A stretch of DNA of 64,000 nucleotides from Symsagittifera roscoffensis (lineage: Eukaryota; Xenacoelomorpha; Acoela; Convolutidae): the NCBI RefSeq assembly GCF_963678635.1, contig NC_087064.1, forward strand, positions 31,031,932 through 31,095,931, in the 5' to 3' direction. Below, one piece after another: positions 44,114-59,100 of this stretch. Numbering within the stretch: the stretch's first letter is position 1; each line of letters starts with the position of its first letter. Under the pieces are notes generated by a model, which was given only the letters and a program-made list of their open reading frames with translations, did not search any database and had not been told where the DNA came from. Made by a program: the position numbers and the translations under genes.

Positions 44114-47100
44114 TTATTCTTTCGCAAGTGCAAAATTCACGTCATCAACGGAAACGCCAAGAATAACTTTTTGTGCCAGTCCGTATTTGCTTCCTGAAAA
44201 CACAATCAACTTCATCGCGTTCAACTTTCCCGCCAGTCTGATCAAAACCGTCGGTTCCACAGGTATTTGTCCTTCTAAATTACAAACTGTACGGTACTGC
44301 GTGTAAACATTGACCATCTGCGCTTCTTCCAGACCACACTTCCGAAACTCGCTCACAATTGCTTTTAGAAGAAACTTCTCATGCATGTTACACTTTTTGA
44401 GAGCCTGCAACTTCTTAGATGAGAACATTTCGTTGAAGGCATCTGTTATGTTATTGATATTCACAAGTTTTTGGTTGCTACTCTGGGCCAGTTCGGTCGC
44501 TCTTCTACATATATCCAGGGATCTCCTCGCATCTCCAGACAAGGCTGACATTTTTCTGGCCGCAAATTCAATTGCACTCTCTGTGAACACTCCGCTGGAT
44601 TGAACTCGCGATGAGATAATTTGCTGCAATCAAATTAATCAATTTATCTTTCTTAAATATATAATTTTTATTTTGGCCAGTCTTCTTAGTTTGCTTTAAT
44701 TTAATGATAGAAGCCTCAAAAATAAATTCCAGCATTGAATGACATCTTTTCAATGTGCGCAATTAGAACTAACTCAATCAGGCCTTTGATTCTGTCTCAC
44801 ATAATTGATGGGGGAGGGGGGGGGGGTTTGGCGTAGCAATATACAGTGCATGAAGACAGCCATTTCACAGTTACCTTTAGCTGCCCGTGTGTGTATGGTT
44901 GGAAAACGACTCTGCTCATTCCGAGTCTGCTCGACACTCGTTTCATCATCACTCTCTCGGGCAGATCCATTGTGTTCGCAATACACACCACAATCAATTT
45001 CGACTTAGCTTTACTCGATGGCCACTCGAACAAGTTGTACAAAATATCCTGCTTGCTAGTCAGCAGTAAATCCAATTCGTCTACAAGTAAAACAACAGGC
45101 TCTCGGTTAAATGAATGTTCTCGGAGAAAAGTTTCTTCCAAAGACGCCAGGGCGGCATCCGCTCCAATATAAACACACTTGAGTTGATGCCAAATCTCCG
45201 AGTAAACCTGCTGCGGAGCTGTTAGTTTCATGCCATTTACTTCCAAGTACTTGAACGTTGGCAGCTCTTTCTCTTTGGATAGGTCAGACAGGTAGCTGCA
45301 ATAAGTCACATATCTGATAAACTTTGAAACACTACATACGAAAATTGGAACATTTTGATGCTGATTTTGGGGTGTAAAAATAGCTATTTCGCCCGATGCT
45401 AATGCACTTCTTGAACCAATGTATTTCCCAAAACTTTTAATGCAGAATCACTTGGTTCTATTAAGCAAAAATTGACATAATTACTTTCGTAAAATTGATC
45501 AACAAAAGTTCAAATAACATTAGCTTAACGCGGTTTCTACTGCTGAAAATTAATAATCTTTGCTTCTTAATCACATGTGATTTCAGTTTCAAACAATATT
45601 TTCAATCAGAAACCCAAAAGAGCTGTAGTACAATTTTACACCAGTGTTATGAAGCCCATCACACAAAACTCACAAGAAAAAAGCATCAACTTTGTTGAAG
45701 ACTTGGTTGATGTACATTGCCTAATTGATACACTGTTTTAATTGTTATACGTTTAACTATTAATGCTTTTGCCCAACGGCACACTCCACTTTCTTCAACT
45801 GGAAGCACAGAAACCAGTTTTTGTACTGGTCGAGATACGACATAAATTGAACCATCATGCCATTTTCACTTCGACATCTTTTATCAAACCGTCTCTTCCT
45901 CGAGCAACATCTTTAATTATAGTATTTCCATAAACCCCTGATTGAATTAGAATCTTCCACCAAAACATTGACCTTTTTGATAATGCGTTGAGTTCTTTTC
46001 CGACGCTTATAGAACGCCATTCATGGCAAATATTTGTTCTGCCACTTTATCCAGAACGCATCTAAAACGTTTTCAACTAAATTATGCCTCGCTGACTCGT
46101 GGTTAGACGAACTAATGAAAGGAGAGTACCCATTAGAACTTCTCCCCAACAATAAATTGTTTGGATATAGAAAGGAACCATCATAAGGATGAGTGGGATT
46201 GCGTCCGATTGGCATCTCGTTAAGCAGATAAGCAGCCTCAAACAGAACAGTTTGAAACACAGTAATTGACAGCACTTGTTTGCCGATAGATATTGTCAGG
46301 CATTTTTTACCTGAAGTACTTACCTTTTCAGCGCACGCCTATTGCCATGGAGCTCCACCTGGTGAAAATTCCCATCGTAAATCTTCTAGACCCAATAGAC
46401 TTCTTAATGTACTTTTCAGAAGTGCAAGATTTTTCTGTATTAAATTGTTAACGCCGACTATTGGTCAGAATAAATAATTTCAGGGCAGCCTCGCAAGGCA
46501 ATAAAACGCCTCAAAGGAAGTACCAGCTTGTCAGCACAACAATCTTCCGTAAAATCTAGAAAGACTGCTCTTAAAAATAGACACGCTATGATTCAACTAA
46601 AAATCTTTTTCAACGTCTTTAAGCCCCATTTAACTTCGTACGGCTGAAAAAGATCTATGCATACATTCGTGAAAAGTAGGGATGACTCCAGTTGATGACT
46701 TCTATAAAACTCATTTGCGTTCCTCTTGTTCAATAATCTGCACTTTACACACTTATGTATATGATGTTTACAAATATGCAATAAATCAATAATCCAGTAA
46801 TGTGTACGTAATTTGCTTGCTGTAGACAATTTGGCCAGATGACTCGGCTCGGGAAGTTCTCGAACACTCAAATCAGTTAGCGTAGATTTGCGCAGAAGTG
46901 GAACAGGCTCAGTAATACGCTGTCCAACCACAATAATTTTGTCGCTGTTCTCAACATTAACGAGGCTCCGGAATTTCTCATTTTAACACTCTTTAGGAAT
47001 CTCTGTATTGATGGAAAAGAAGGTTTTTCCACAATCTATCGATCATTTTAGCATCCGATTCGCGTCGCATTAAATAGAGTGAGTGCGTTTCTTTCAATGT

Positions 47101-50100
47101 TGAGAGATGTGCTACTATTCTTTTCAAAATTGATACTGAAATGACTACAATCAATAAAAATGAAAGCCATAGCTCTCGTTTTTGACAAGAAACCTGTAGT
47201 TTTTGGCAGCTCCGGCAACTCTAAATCAATAACACATTTACAATGAACAGGCTACATTTGGAATGGCGGTTTGTTCACAACCATTATTTGTTATTTCAAG
47301 TTCTACGTCCTGGTTATCCGAAAGAACCTAGTTTCTTATTTTGAACAATCCTTTTAAAAGCATTTTTTCTACTTCTTTCATTCTTTGATTAGCTACGTTT
47401 TCTCTGACTCGACGCTATCTAAGATATCATCCATGTAACCATAAATTTTCCTCGAAATTGTAACAGAATACCTAGCAGGTTACTCAAAAGGTCGGGGCTT
47501 TAGACCAATAGTCATTCAAAACACGACCCTTAAAGTTTGCCAAAGAATTGAAAAAAGCGACATGGGATGGAAGCTGATTCTTTGAGAACCTCATGAAGAC
47601 TTGTGTCGTGAATAGGTCAGTCGTAGTTCATGTCGTCTTTAGTCAACTGTTTAGCAACACCTTGTTCAACCATATCCATGATCTGCTTCTGGTATGTAGC
47701 GGCATTCTTCTCATTTTTCAAAAGCCTTTTTCTGTCCCAAATAACATTTTTCAGCAAAAAAAATCTGTTGTTAGGCAGGTTTGTCTTGTCTTTGAACCAT
47801 GGATTAGCAGCAGTCCAAAAATAATCGTTGAGAGCCACACCAGAATCTATCAACTCGAGTTACTTTTGTTCTCGAAACGAAAAATTAGAAGTACCGATGG
47901 CACAATTTCCGCGACAGCAGTTTCCACATTAAGACTTGCAGTTCACTCCCAAACACTCAATTTCGTAAAAATTATTCAATCTGACTTAACAATTAGCAAA
48001 ATTGACTTTCTGGATGCACGAACAATTCATAGCTCCCTGAACAGTACCTCCAATACATCTTCCAAACGCATTTTTCATTTACACCATGTCAGCTTTATAC
48101 TGCAGTACCTACAAAACATCTTCCAAAACCGATGCTATGCCTGAAAATCCATAATCTATAGGAAATACGTCTGGAAAAATATCATGATTGCGCTTTAAGT
48201 CAACGGAGTTATTCGAGATGCGACTGGCACCATATGCATGCAGAGAAAGCGTGATGCCCTTACCGTCCTCATGATCTAAAGAATACAACTTTATTTGCAC
48301 ATTTGGAAGACGATCTAAGGTTTCCATCCTGATGGTTACACGTTTGCTAGGCAGACGCAGTTTTGCGCCACTGAATTTCGAACTAAGTAAAACGAAACGG
48401 TAGCAGACGAATCCCAAATACAAACATTTTCACGCGCGAACCTACTACAAAGATCAATTGGCATTTTTTTGCAGAAAAGCTTCTTTGCTAGTGTTCAGTA
48501 GTCTACATTTGGCCGCAAATTCACGAGTACTATCATTGGGAGGGGTTTCAAAAGAGTGGTTTATCTTATTTTGAACGATCCTTTTAAAAGCATTTCATCT
48601 ATTTCTTCCATTCTTTGATTAGCTACGTTTTCTCTGACTCGACGCTATTTAAGTTATCATCCATGTAACTAAAATATTTCCTCGAAATTTTAACAGAATA
48701 CCCAGCAGGTTATTCAAAAGTTCGGGGCCTTTAACCCAATAGTCATTCAAAACACGACCCTTAAAGTTTGGCGAAGAATTGAAAAAAAGCGACATGGGAT
48801 GAAAGCTGATTCTTTGAGAGCCCCATGATGAATTATGTAGTGAACAGGTCCGTCGTAGTTCATGCCGTCTTTTGTCAACTGTTTAGCAACACATCGTTCA
48901 ACCATATCTATGATCTCCTTCTGGTATCTAGCGGCATTCTTTTCATTTTCTAAAAGCCTTTTTCTGTCCCAAATAACATTTTTCAGCAAAAAATCTGTTG
49001 TTAGGAAGGTTTGTCTTGTCTTTGATCCATGGATTAGCAGCACTCCAAAAATTTATCACACCAGAATTTATCAATCCAAGTTCCTTTTGTTCTCGAATCG
49101 AAAAATTAGAAGTACCAATGGCACAATTTCCACGACAACAGTTTCCACATTGAGAATTGCAGTTCACACCCAAACATTCAATTTCGTAAAAATTACTCAA
49201 TCTGACTTCACAATTAGCAAAATTGACTTTATGAATGCACGCACAATTCATAACTCTCTGAACAGTGCCTCCAATACATCTTCCAAACGCATTTTTCGTT
49301 TAAACCAAGTCATCTTTATACTGCAGTACCTCCAATACAGCTTCCAAAAGCAATTTCATTAACACCAAGTCAGCTTTATACTGTATGGCATCAGGGTAGT
49401 ATCGTGCAATTTTAAGCCCTAATAAAACCGATGCTGCGCCTGAAAATCCGTAATCTATAGGAAATACCTCTGGAAAAATATCATGATTGCGCTTTAAGTT
49501 AACGGAGTTATTCGAGATGCGACTAGCACCATATGCATGCAGAGAAAGCGTGTTGCCCTTACCGTCCCCATGATCTAAAGAATACAAGTTTAATTGCACT
49601 TTTGAAAGACCATCTAAGGTTTCCATCCTGATGGCTACACGTTTGCTAGGCAGACGCAGTTTTGCGCGACTGAATTAAAAACTAAGGAAAACGAAACGGT
49701 ACCAGCCGAATACCAAATACACAAAACATTTTCACGCGCGAACCTACTACAAAGATCAAATGGCACTTTTTTTGCAAAAAAGCTTCTTTGCTTGTGTTCA
49801 AAAGCCTACATATGGCCGCAAATTCACGAGTACTATCATTGGGAGGGGTTTCAAAAGAGGGGTATCTTATTTTGAACGATCCTTTTAAAAGCATTTCCTC
49901 TATTTCTTCCATTCTTTGATAAGCTACGTTTTCTCTGACTCGACGCTATTTATGATATCATCCATGTAACCAAAAGATTTTGTCGAAATTTTAACAGAAT
50001 ACCTAGCAGATTATTCAAAAGTTTGGGGCCTTTAGCCCAATGGTCATTCGAAACACGACCCTTAAAGTTTGCCGAAGAATTGAAAAAAAGCGACATGGGA

Positions 50101-53100
50101 TTAAAACCGATTCTTTGAGAACCTCATGATGACTTATGTAGTGAAAAGGTCCGTCGTAGTTCATGTCGTTTTTAGTCAACTGTTTAGCAACACCTCGTTC
50201 AAGCATATCCATGATCTGCTTCTGGTATGTAGCGGCAATCTTCTCCATTTTTCAAAAGCCTTTTTCTGTCCCAAATAACAATTTTCAGCAAAAAATCTGT
50301 TGTTAGGAAGGTTTGTCTTGTCTTTGATCCATGGATTAGCAGCAGTCCAAAACCTTTTATTGAGAGTCACACCGAAATCTATCAGCTCAAGTTCCTTTTG
50401 TTCTCGAATCGAAAAACTAGAATAGAAGTACCAATGACACAATTTCCACGGCAATAGTTTCCACATTGAGAATTGCAGTTCACACCCAAACACTCAATTT
50501 CGTAAAAATTACTCAATCTGACTTCACAATAAGCAAAATTGACTTTCTGAATGCACGCACTATTCATAGCTCCCTGAACAGTACCTCCAAAACATATTCC
50601 AAACGCATTTTTCGTTTAAACCAAGTCATCTTTATACTGCATACTTCCAATACATCTTCCAAAAGCAATTTCATTTACACCAAGTCAGCTTTACACTGTA
50701 TGGCATCAGGGTAGTATCGTGCAATTTTAAGCCCTAATAAAACCGATGCTGTGCCTGAAAATCCATAATCTATAGGAAATGCCTCAGGAAAAATATCATG
50801 ATTGCGCTTTAAGTTAACGGAGTTATTCGAGATGCGACTGGCACCATATGCATGCAGAGAAAGCGTGTTGCCCTTACCGTCCCCATGATCTAAAGAATAC
50901 AAGTTTAATTGCACCTTTGAAAGACCATCTAAGGTTTCCATCCTGATGGCTACACGTTTGCTAGGCAGACGCAGTTTTGCGCGACTGAATTAAAAACTAA
51001 GGAAAACGAAACGGTACCAGCCGAATACCAAATACACAAAACATTTTCACGCGCGAACCTACTACAAAGATCAAATGGCACTTTTTTTTTTGCAAAAAAG
51101 CTTCTTTGCTTGTGTTCAGAAGCCTACATATGGCCGCAAATTCACGAGTACTATCATTGGGAGGGGTTTCAAAAGAGGGGTATCTTATTTTGAACGATCC
51201 TTTTAAAAGCATTTCCTCTATTTCTTCCATTCTTTGATAAGCTACGTTTTCTCTGACTCGACGCTATTTATGATATCATCCATGTAACCAAAAGATATTG
51301 TCGAAATTTTAACAGAATACCTAGCAGGTTATTCAAAAGGTCGGGGCCTTTAGCCCAATAGTCATTCGAAACACGACCCTTAAAGTTTGCCGAAGAATTG
51401 AAACAAAGCGACATGGGATTAAAACTGATTCTTTGAGAACCTCATGATGACTTATGTAGTGAAAAGGTCCGTCGTAGTTCATGTCGTTTTTAGTCAACTG
51501 TTTAGCAACACCTCGCTCAACCATATCCATGATCTGCTTCTATTATGTAGCGGCAATCTTCTCATTTTTCAAAAGCCTTTTTCTGTCCCAAATAACAATT
51601 TTCAGCAAAAAAAATCTGTTGTTAGGATGGTTTGTCTTGTCTTTGATCCATGGATTAGCAGCAGTCCAAAAATTTTTATTGAGAGTCACACCGAAATCTA
51701 TCAGCTCAAGTTCCTTTTGCTCTCGAATCGAAAAACTAGAATAGAAGTACCAATGGCACAATTTCCACGGCAAAAATTTCAACATTAAGACTTGCAGTTC
51801 ACACCCAAACACTCAATTTCGTAAAAATTACTCAATCTGACTTCACAATTAGCAAAATTGAGTTTCTGAGGGCACGAACAAATCATAGCTCCCTGATCAG
51901 TACCTCCAATACATCTTCTAAATGCATTTTCATTTACACCAAGTCATCTTCATACTGCAGTACCTCCAATACATCTTCCCAAAGCAATTTTATTTACACC
52001 AAGGCATCTTCATACTGTGTGGCATTAGGGTAGTATCGTGCAATTTTAAACCCTGATAAAAACCGAGGCTGTGCCTGAAAATCCGTAATCTATAGGAAAT
52101 ACGTCTGGAAAAATATCAAGATTGCGCTTCAAGTTAACGGAATTATGCGAGATGCGACTGACACCATTTGCATGCAGAGAAAGCGTATTGCCCTTGCCGT
52201 CCTCATGATCTAAAGAATACAACTTTATTTGCACATTTGGAAGACGATCTAAGGTTTCCATCCTGATGGTTACACGTTTGCTAGGCAGACGCAGTTTTGC
52301 GCCACTGAATTTCGAACTAAGTAAAACGAAACGGTAGCAGACGAATCCCAAATACAAACATTTTCACGCGCGAACCTACTACAAAGATCAATTGGCATTT
52401 TTTTGCAGAAAAGCTTCTTTGCTAGTGTTCAGTAGTCTACATTTGGCCGCAAATTCACGAGTACTATCATTGGGAGGGGTTTCAAAAGAGTGGTTTATCT
52501 TATTTTGAACGATCCTTTTAAAAGCATTTCATCTATTTCTTCCATTCTTTGATTAGCTACGTTTTCTCTGACTCGACGCTATTTAAGTTATCATCCATGT
52601 AACTAAAATATTTCCTCGAAATTTTAACAGAATACCCAGCAGGTTATTCAAAAGGTCGGGGCCTTTAACCCAATAGTCATTCAAAACACGACCCTTAAAG
52701 TTTGGCGAAGAATTGAAAAAAAGCGACATGGGATGAAAGCTGATTCTTTGAGAGCCCCATGATGAATTATGTAGTGAACAGGTCCGTCGTAGTTCATGTC
52801 GTTTTTAGTCAACTGTTTAGCAACACCGTTCAACCATATCCATGATCTGCTTCTGGTCATAGCGGCATTCTTCTCAATTTTCAAAAGCCTCTTTCTGTCC
52901 CAAATTACATTTTTCAGCAAAAAATCTGTTGTTAGGAAGGTTTGTCTTGTCTTTGATCCATGGATTAGCAGCAGTCCAAAATTTTTTGTTGAGAGTCACC
53001 AGAATCTATCAGCTCAAGTTCCTTTTGTTCTCGAATCGAAAAATTAGAATAGAAGTACCAATGGCACAATTTCCACGGCAACAGTTTCCACATTAAGACT

Positions 53101-56100
53101 TGCAGTTCACACCCAAACACTCAATTTCGTGAAAATTACTCAATCTGACTTCAAAATAAGTGAAATTGACTCTCTGAATGCACGAACAAATCATAGCTCC
53201 CTGATCAGTACCTCCAATACATCTTCTAAATGCATTTCCATTTACACCAAGTCATCTTTATACTGCAGTACCTCCAATATATCTTCCCAAAGCAATTTCA
53301 CTTACACCAAGGCATCTTTATAATGTATGGCATCAGGGTAGTATCGTGCAATTTTAAGCCCTGATAAAAACCAAGGCTGTGCTTGAAAATCCGTAATCTA
53401 TAGCAAATACGTCTGGAAAAATATCATGATTGCGCTTCAAGTTAACGGAATTATGCGAGATGCGACTGACACCATATGCATGCAGAGAAAGCGTATTGGC
53501 CTTAGGGTCCTCATGATCTAAAGAATACAACTTTATTTTCACCTTTGGAAGACGATCTAAGGTTTCCATCCTGATGGTTACACGTTTGCTAGGCAGACGC
53601 AGTTTTGCGCCACTGAATTTCGAACTAAGTAAAACGAAATGGTAGCAGACGAATCCCAAATACAAATATTTTCACGCGCGAACCTACTACAAAGATCAAT
53701 TGGCATTTTTTTGCAGAAAAGCTTCTTTGCTAGTGTTCAGTAGTCTACATTTGGCCGCAAATTCACGAGTACTATCATTGGGAGGGGTTTCAAAAGAGGG
53801 GTATCTTATTTTGAACGATCCTTTTAAAAGCATTTCCTCTAATTCTTCCATTCTTTGATTCGCTACGTTTTCTCTGACTCGACGCTATTTAAGATATCAT
53901 CCATGTAACTAAAAGGTTTCCTCGAAATTTTAACAGAATACCCAGTAGGTTATTCAAAAGGTCGGGCCTTTAGCCCAATAGTCATTCAAAACACGACCCT
54001 TAAAGTTTGGCGAAGAATTAAAAAAAAGCGACATGGGATGAAAGCTGATTCTTTGAGAGCCTCATGATTACTTATGTAGTGAACAGGTCCGTCGTAGTTC
54101 ATGTCGTTTTTAGTCAACTGTTTAGCAACACCGTTCAACCATATCCATGATCTGCTTCTGGTCAACCGGCATTTTTCTCAATTTTCAAAAGCCTTTTTCT
54201 GTCCCAAATAACATTTTTCAGCAAAAAATCTGTTGTTAGGAAGGTTTGTCTTGTCTTTGATCCATGGATTAGCAGCAGTCCAAAAATTTTGTTGAGAGTC
54301 ACCAGAATCTATCAGCTCAAGTTCCTTTGTTCTCGAATCGAAAATTTAGAATAAAAGTACCAATGGCACAATTTCCACGGCAACAGTTTCCATATTAAGA
54401 CTTGCAGTTTACACCTAAACACTCAGTTTCGTAAAAATTACTCAATCTGACTTCACAATAAGCAAAATTGACTTTCTGAATGCCTGAACAAATCATAGCT
54501 CCCTGATCAGTACCTCCAATACATCTTCTAAATGCATTTTCATTTACACCAAGTCATCTTCATACTGCAGTACCTCCAATACATCTTCCCAAAGCAACTT
54601 CATTTACACCTAGGCATCTTTATACTGTATGGCATTAGGGTACTATCGTGCAATTTTAAGCCCTGATAAAAACCGAGTCTGTGCCTGAAAATCCGTAATC
54701 TATAGGAAATACGTCTGGAAAAATATCATGATTGCGCTTCAAGTTAACGGAATTATGCGAGATGCGACTGACACCATTTGCATGCAGAGAAAGCGTATTG
54801 CACTTACCGTCCTCATGATCTAAAGAATACAACTTTATTTGCACCTTTGTAAGACGATCTAAGGTTTCCATCCTGATGGTTACACGTTTGCTAGGCAGAC
54901 GCAGTTTGCGCGACTGAATTTAGAACTAAGTAAAACGAAACTGTAGCAGAAGAATCCCAAATACACAAAACATTTTCACGCGCGAACCTACTACAAAGAT
55001 CAATTGGCATTTTTTTGCAGAAAAGCTTCTTTGCTAGTGTTCAGTAGTCTACATTTGGCCGCAAATTCACGAGTACTATCATTGGCAGGGGTTTCAAAAG
55101 GTATTAATTTACCATGATTTTTTCCACATTTTGGTTACTCACACTGATTTTTTGTTTTTTACATTTTTGGGCAGTATGGCCAATTGATAAACAATTAAAA
55201 CATTCACGATTCTCTTTCACTAAAACACACCTTTCTTAATTAGTTTTATTGTAAAAATTCCGCAATCAGCCATCGTATGTAGCAAACATGTACTGTTAGT
55301 TGTTGTAGCAGACTTTTCATCAGAGGTTTTTGCGAAATTATTCTGCGCCTATTGCTTAAATTAATCATTTTCTCGAGAGATCTGCAGAGACTATTCAATC
55401 ATCATTTTTCGCTCGAGTCTTTCAACCCAACTTTCTTTAACTCTTCCGGTAGTTTTTCTTCAATCATACTAATGATTGTGCTGTTTCTGAATCTCTTCCC
55501 AAATATTTAAGTTCTAAACTTGCCTTTTCGATTACATCAATGAAAGTGAGAGGACGCTTTTCTTCAATGCTTCTCAAGTGACGAAAACTTTAATGTCCTT
55601 TACCACAATTTCTACAACTTTTCCTTTATCGCCGTATCTCTGATCAAGAAGTTTCCAAATTTCAACAAGATTATCATCATATTTCGTTCTTGACTTTTAA
55701 CATCTTCAGGTAAAGAACTACGAAGTGCATAAGAAATAGTGGCATCGTCATCAAGCACAGTTAAAATTTGACTTATAACATCCTTTTTAAACTGAGGCCA
55801 ATCACGTCAGTTTCCACATAACTTAGGGTATTTCAGTTTCTCCAAGTGTACAACAGGTTTTTTTGCTTCAATATGATCCCACGAGCCTCCAATTTTTCTA
55901 AAGGTTAAACATCCAGAATCCTCCTGAAGCTTACGGTTTGAAATTGTCTATCCAAATCTTGCTTTACAGCTTTCAATTTTTTTCGTTTACGTTTTCGTTG
56001 TGATGAAAGCGTTCACAGATATTAGTTAACGGAGTATTCGTTAACCCATTATTCGTTAGTCTTTTAGTAATTAAATATTTATTTCCAAAAAATCTGTTTT

Positions 56101-59100
56101 TCTTGATTTTGATCAATTTTTAGTTTGGCTGATACATCCTTTTCTGATGCTACAATTTCATAATCTCTTTCATGTTCACGTTTTTTAGATCGCAATGTAA
56201 GAAGCTTTTTTTCAAAGCCTTCTAATCAACAAAAATCATCAACAGTTCTTTAATTTAAACTCAAAATATACTGCTCTTGTTTCGCCTGAACTATGAGCCA
56301 GGTATCAACAAATTTCTCGGATTATCTCTTTGTGTTCCTAATAATTTACACTTTTATCATTAAGAAACATCTCATACCTGCTGGAAGCTTTATTAAAATT
56401 CCTCGCAGCAAGAGATCTTGCCCTTCGTTCTATAGTTACCGCTGTGTTGCAGCAACATAACCCAGTGAAATTTGAATTTTGCAGCACGTAGACTTGTAAT
56501 TTGAAAAACTCGCCCGATTCTATTACGCAAAAATTGACATGATTATTTTCCGTAAATTGCTCAGCAAAACTCAAATTACATTAGCTCAACGCGGTTTTTA
56601 CTGCTGAAATTAAAAAATCTTTGCTTCTCAATCACAGGTCATTTTCAGTTTCGAACAGAACACTTTCAATCAAAAATCCAGAAGAGAGATGAGTTCAATT
56701 TTACAGCAGTGTTATAAAGCCCATAACACAAAACTGACTAGAAAAAAGCATCAATTTTGTTGAAGACTTGGTTGATGTTTATTGTCCATTTGAAACACTT
56801 TCAATTGTAATACATTTAATTATTAATGCTTTTGCCCAACGGCACATTATCATCTTATATCACCATACCTAGTTTCTTATTTCACGGCATTCACAACAGT
56901 GTAGACATTCACAGCAGTAATGGCATGTAGACATTCACAACAATATTAAGTAGCAAAAAAAAATCAGAAAATCAACTTTAAAAGCACTTAAAAAATTAGC
57001 CGATAGCAGGATTCGATCTAACGACCTCTAGAATACAAGTATAGCGCATCCGGCTATACACCATCTTGCTTTGTCGTCAAAAGTTGTGACTCATCTAATA
57101 GAAAATATCAGACAGCAATAAATGCACAATTTTTTAGAGCGGATGAAACATGCCAATTAATTGTCGAACAAAATTTGAGCAATTTATATTTTGACATTAA
57201 AAGAACTTTGCACCAGCTTAAAAAGTAAAGCTTGAGCCAGGCGCGGATCTCATTTCATAAAAAAATTATCGGCCTTTTCAGGCCCCCAAATATCAATTGA
57301 TTTTCTGAATTCTCCCAGTGAGACAACTTCCTTTTCTTTTCTATCCACTCATACGGAAGAAACATTAATTCCACACAATAGCACCGCTACTAGAATCAGC
57401 GTAAGATTTTGCCGGCGTTCAAGAAGTGCCGATTTCAAGTGGTCGACCTGACGCTCTGATTATACAGCCACAAATAGCTGTACCTAACCCTCCCCATACA
57501 GGGGTACGCAGAAAGCATGCTATTTTCGGGTTCTTAGTTTCGAAGCTTCCTAAGTCGGTCGGGTCGATCCGTCTATTAATCTTAATCCGACTCGTCGAAG
57601 CCCGCATTATCTCTAATACTGGTCCCTATACCTGTTCCCCTTTCAAACAAATTTTTACGAACCCAAGCCAGCGTCTGGTGCCCAACGCCAGCGTCTGTTG
57701 ATTGGTTTCATTTAAATGTAGCGGTCTTAAAAAGCTCAAAAAGCACAAATGAGAGTTTTACGTCCCATCTTGTACTAAATCCTATATATTGCCCCCTCTT
57801 GTGACTAACAAAAATAAACTTGCTCGCAAGCCCGTAAACATCTTAATGCTCGCAAGCCCGTAACTTGCTCGCAAGCCCGTAAACAAACAATTAATTCCCA
57901 CCCACTTATCACACCTCCCCTTGTAACCAACCAAACTCCAAGTTTGCGTCATGATTCAAACCCCCTACTGCAACGTACCCCGCAATCAAACAAGCAAACC
58001 TCCTCTGTACCAAGTTGTCCAAAACCCTGCAAATAACTTGTAATGGCAACTGGGAAAGCACAAAAAAAGCAGCTCAAATAAGCGAATTTTAAATCCAAAT
58101 TGCGGTTTTTCATGAACCTATGTTAAACTTGAAAATTGCATCCCCTTGTTGGGCCTAAATTTTACCAGTCTCTGTGTGAATTATTATTATAACCATTCAC
58201 ACAGAGGCGAAGTTGTACTTCGCATAAAAGCAAAAATAAGACCGATAACGCTACTGGAAAAACTGATTAAAACTTTGAGTCTGCACAAAATTTCTTAAGT
58301 GACGCACGCCAAATATATTGCATTAGCAGTACCAGTCAATTAGAAAAAAAAAAGAAATTTACCAACTAACATGGCTCAATTTATAGAGCAGTATTAACAT
58401 AAAAAATTAAATGCAAAAAAAAATCCACATTTTTTTAAATTTGAGATTTTTTTGTGGAAATAATCCCCCCGCGCAACTAGTAAGATATCAATTATGGCAA
58501 ATAAGCTTCCTTTAACCAATTTGGAACAATTTCTTTGGCGGATTAAATCTCGGCTCATGTGTCAATAGCGCGAAACATATCGCGCGTGAATTGTCCCAAG
58601 CTGGCGTTTCAAACCCCCCATAACTTTACGAAAAATGATCACAGGTGAAATATCTTTCCAAATTTAAGCTCAGGACAACAATATTTTTTGAGTGATATAA
58701 AAAGATCTCGTCAAAATGGCTAGTTAATAAGTCAAAATTTAACTGAAAAAAAAACCACCCCGAGCACAAATATTCCATTACTTTCGTTACGGAAGTCGGA
58801 ACAACAATCGTATTTGTTAATCTCCTTTGTAATGGCTGTACTTAATAGCTGGTTATTGATCAAAATGAACACTTTCGAAACGAACACACTTTATCGCAAC
58901 AATACTTGCGTCGCAACAATATTTTCGACTTAGGTTGGGAAAAAGATAGTTCATACTTTAACACAAGCTTTACTTGTGTAATAAAATCGCTAGAATTCTA
59001 TAAATACCATTTGCCAGGAGTTACTAGCATTAGTAGCCAGTAAAAACAAGTGAATGTTCAAGAAATTCAGCATATCAGCTGCACGAATGATTCAAGTGAT

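Larger units (their letters stand above)
45456..56846 (-). mobile_element. BEL/Pao LTR retrotransposon, degraded, with internal tandem amplification
   Basis: On the minus strand the order is 5' LTR (56846-56518), gag remnants (DUF1759-like segment with WKLLDQRYGDKGK near 55620-55700; CCHC knuckle ECFNCLSIGHTAQKC near 55158-55210), protease and reverse transcriptase region (47.4-55.1 kb, tandemly repeated), integrase (46931-46021), polypurine tract and 3' LTR. Frames are broken by stops and indels throughout, so the copy is dead. An intact BEL/Pao is typically 5-8 kb; the excess comes from the repeated segment. BEL/Pao elements are known from animals, which supports a metazoan source. Confidence 0.85.

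Noticed and set aside
44310-45172. Plus-strand ORFs opposite ORC1 exons 3 and 4
   Set aside because: Antisense shadows; the minus-strand frames match ORC1 motifs in order.
45495-45698. ORF in the 3' LTR (and 56338-56574 in the 5' LTR)
   Set aside because: Both lie in LTR sequence, which is non-coding in BEL/Pao elements.
47593-49362. Long plus-strand ORFs across the BEL/Pao array
   Set aside because: They are antisense shadows of the minus-strand protease/RT units and recur with the same 1.3-kb period.
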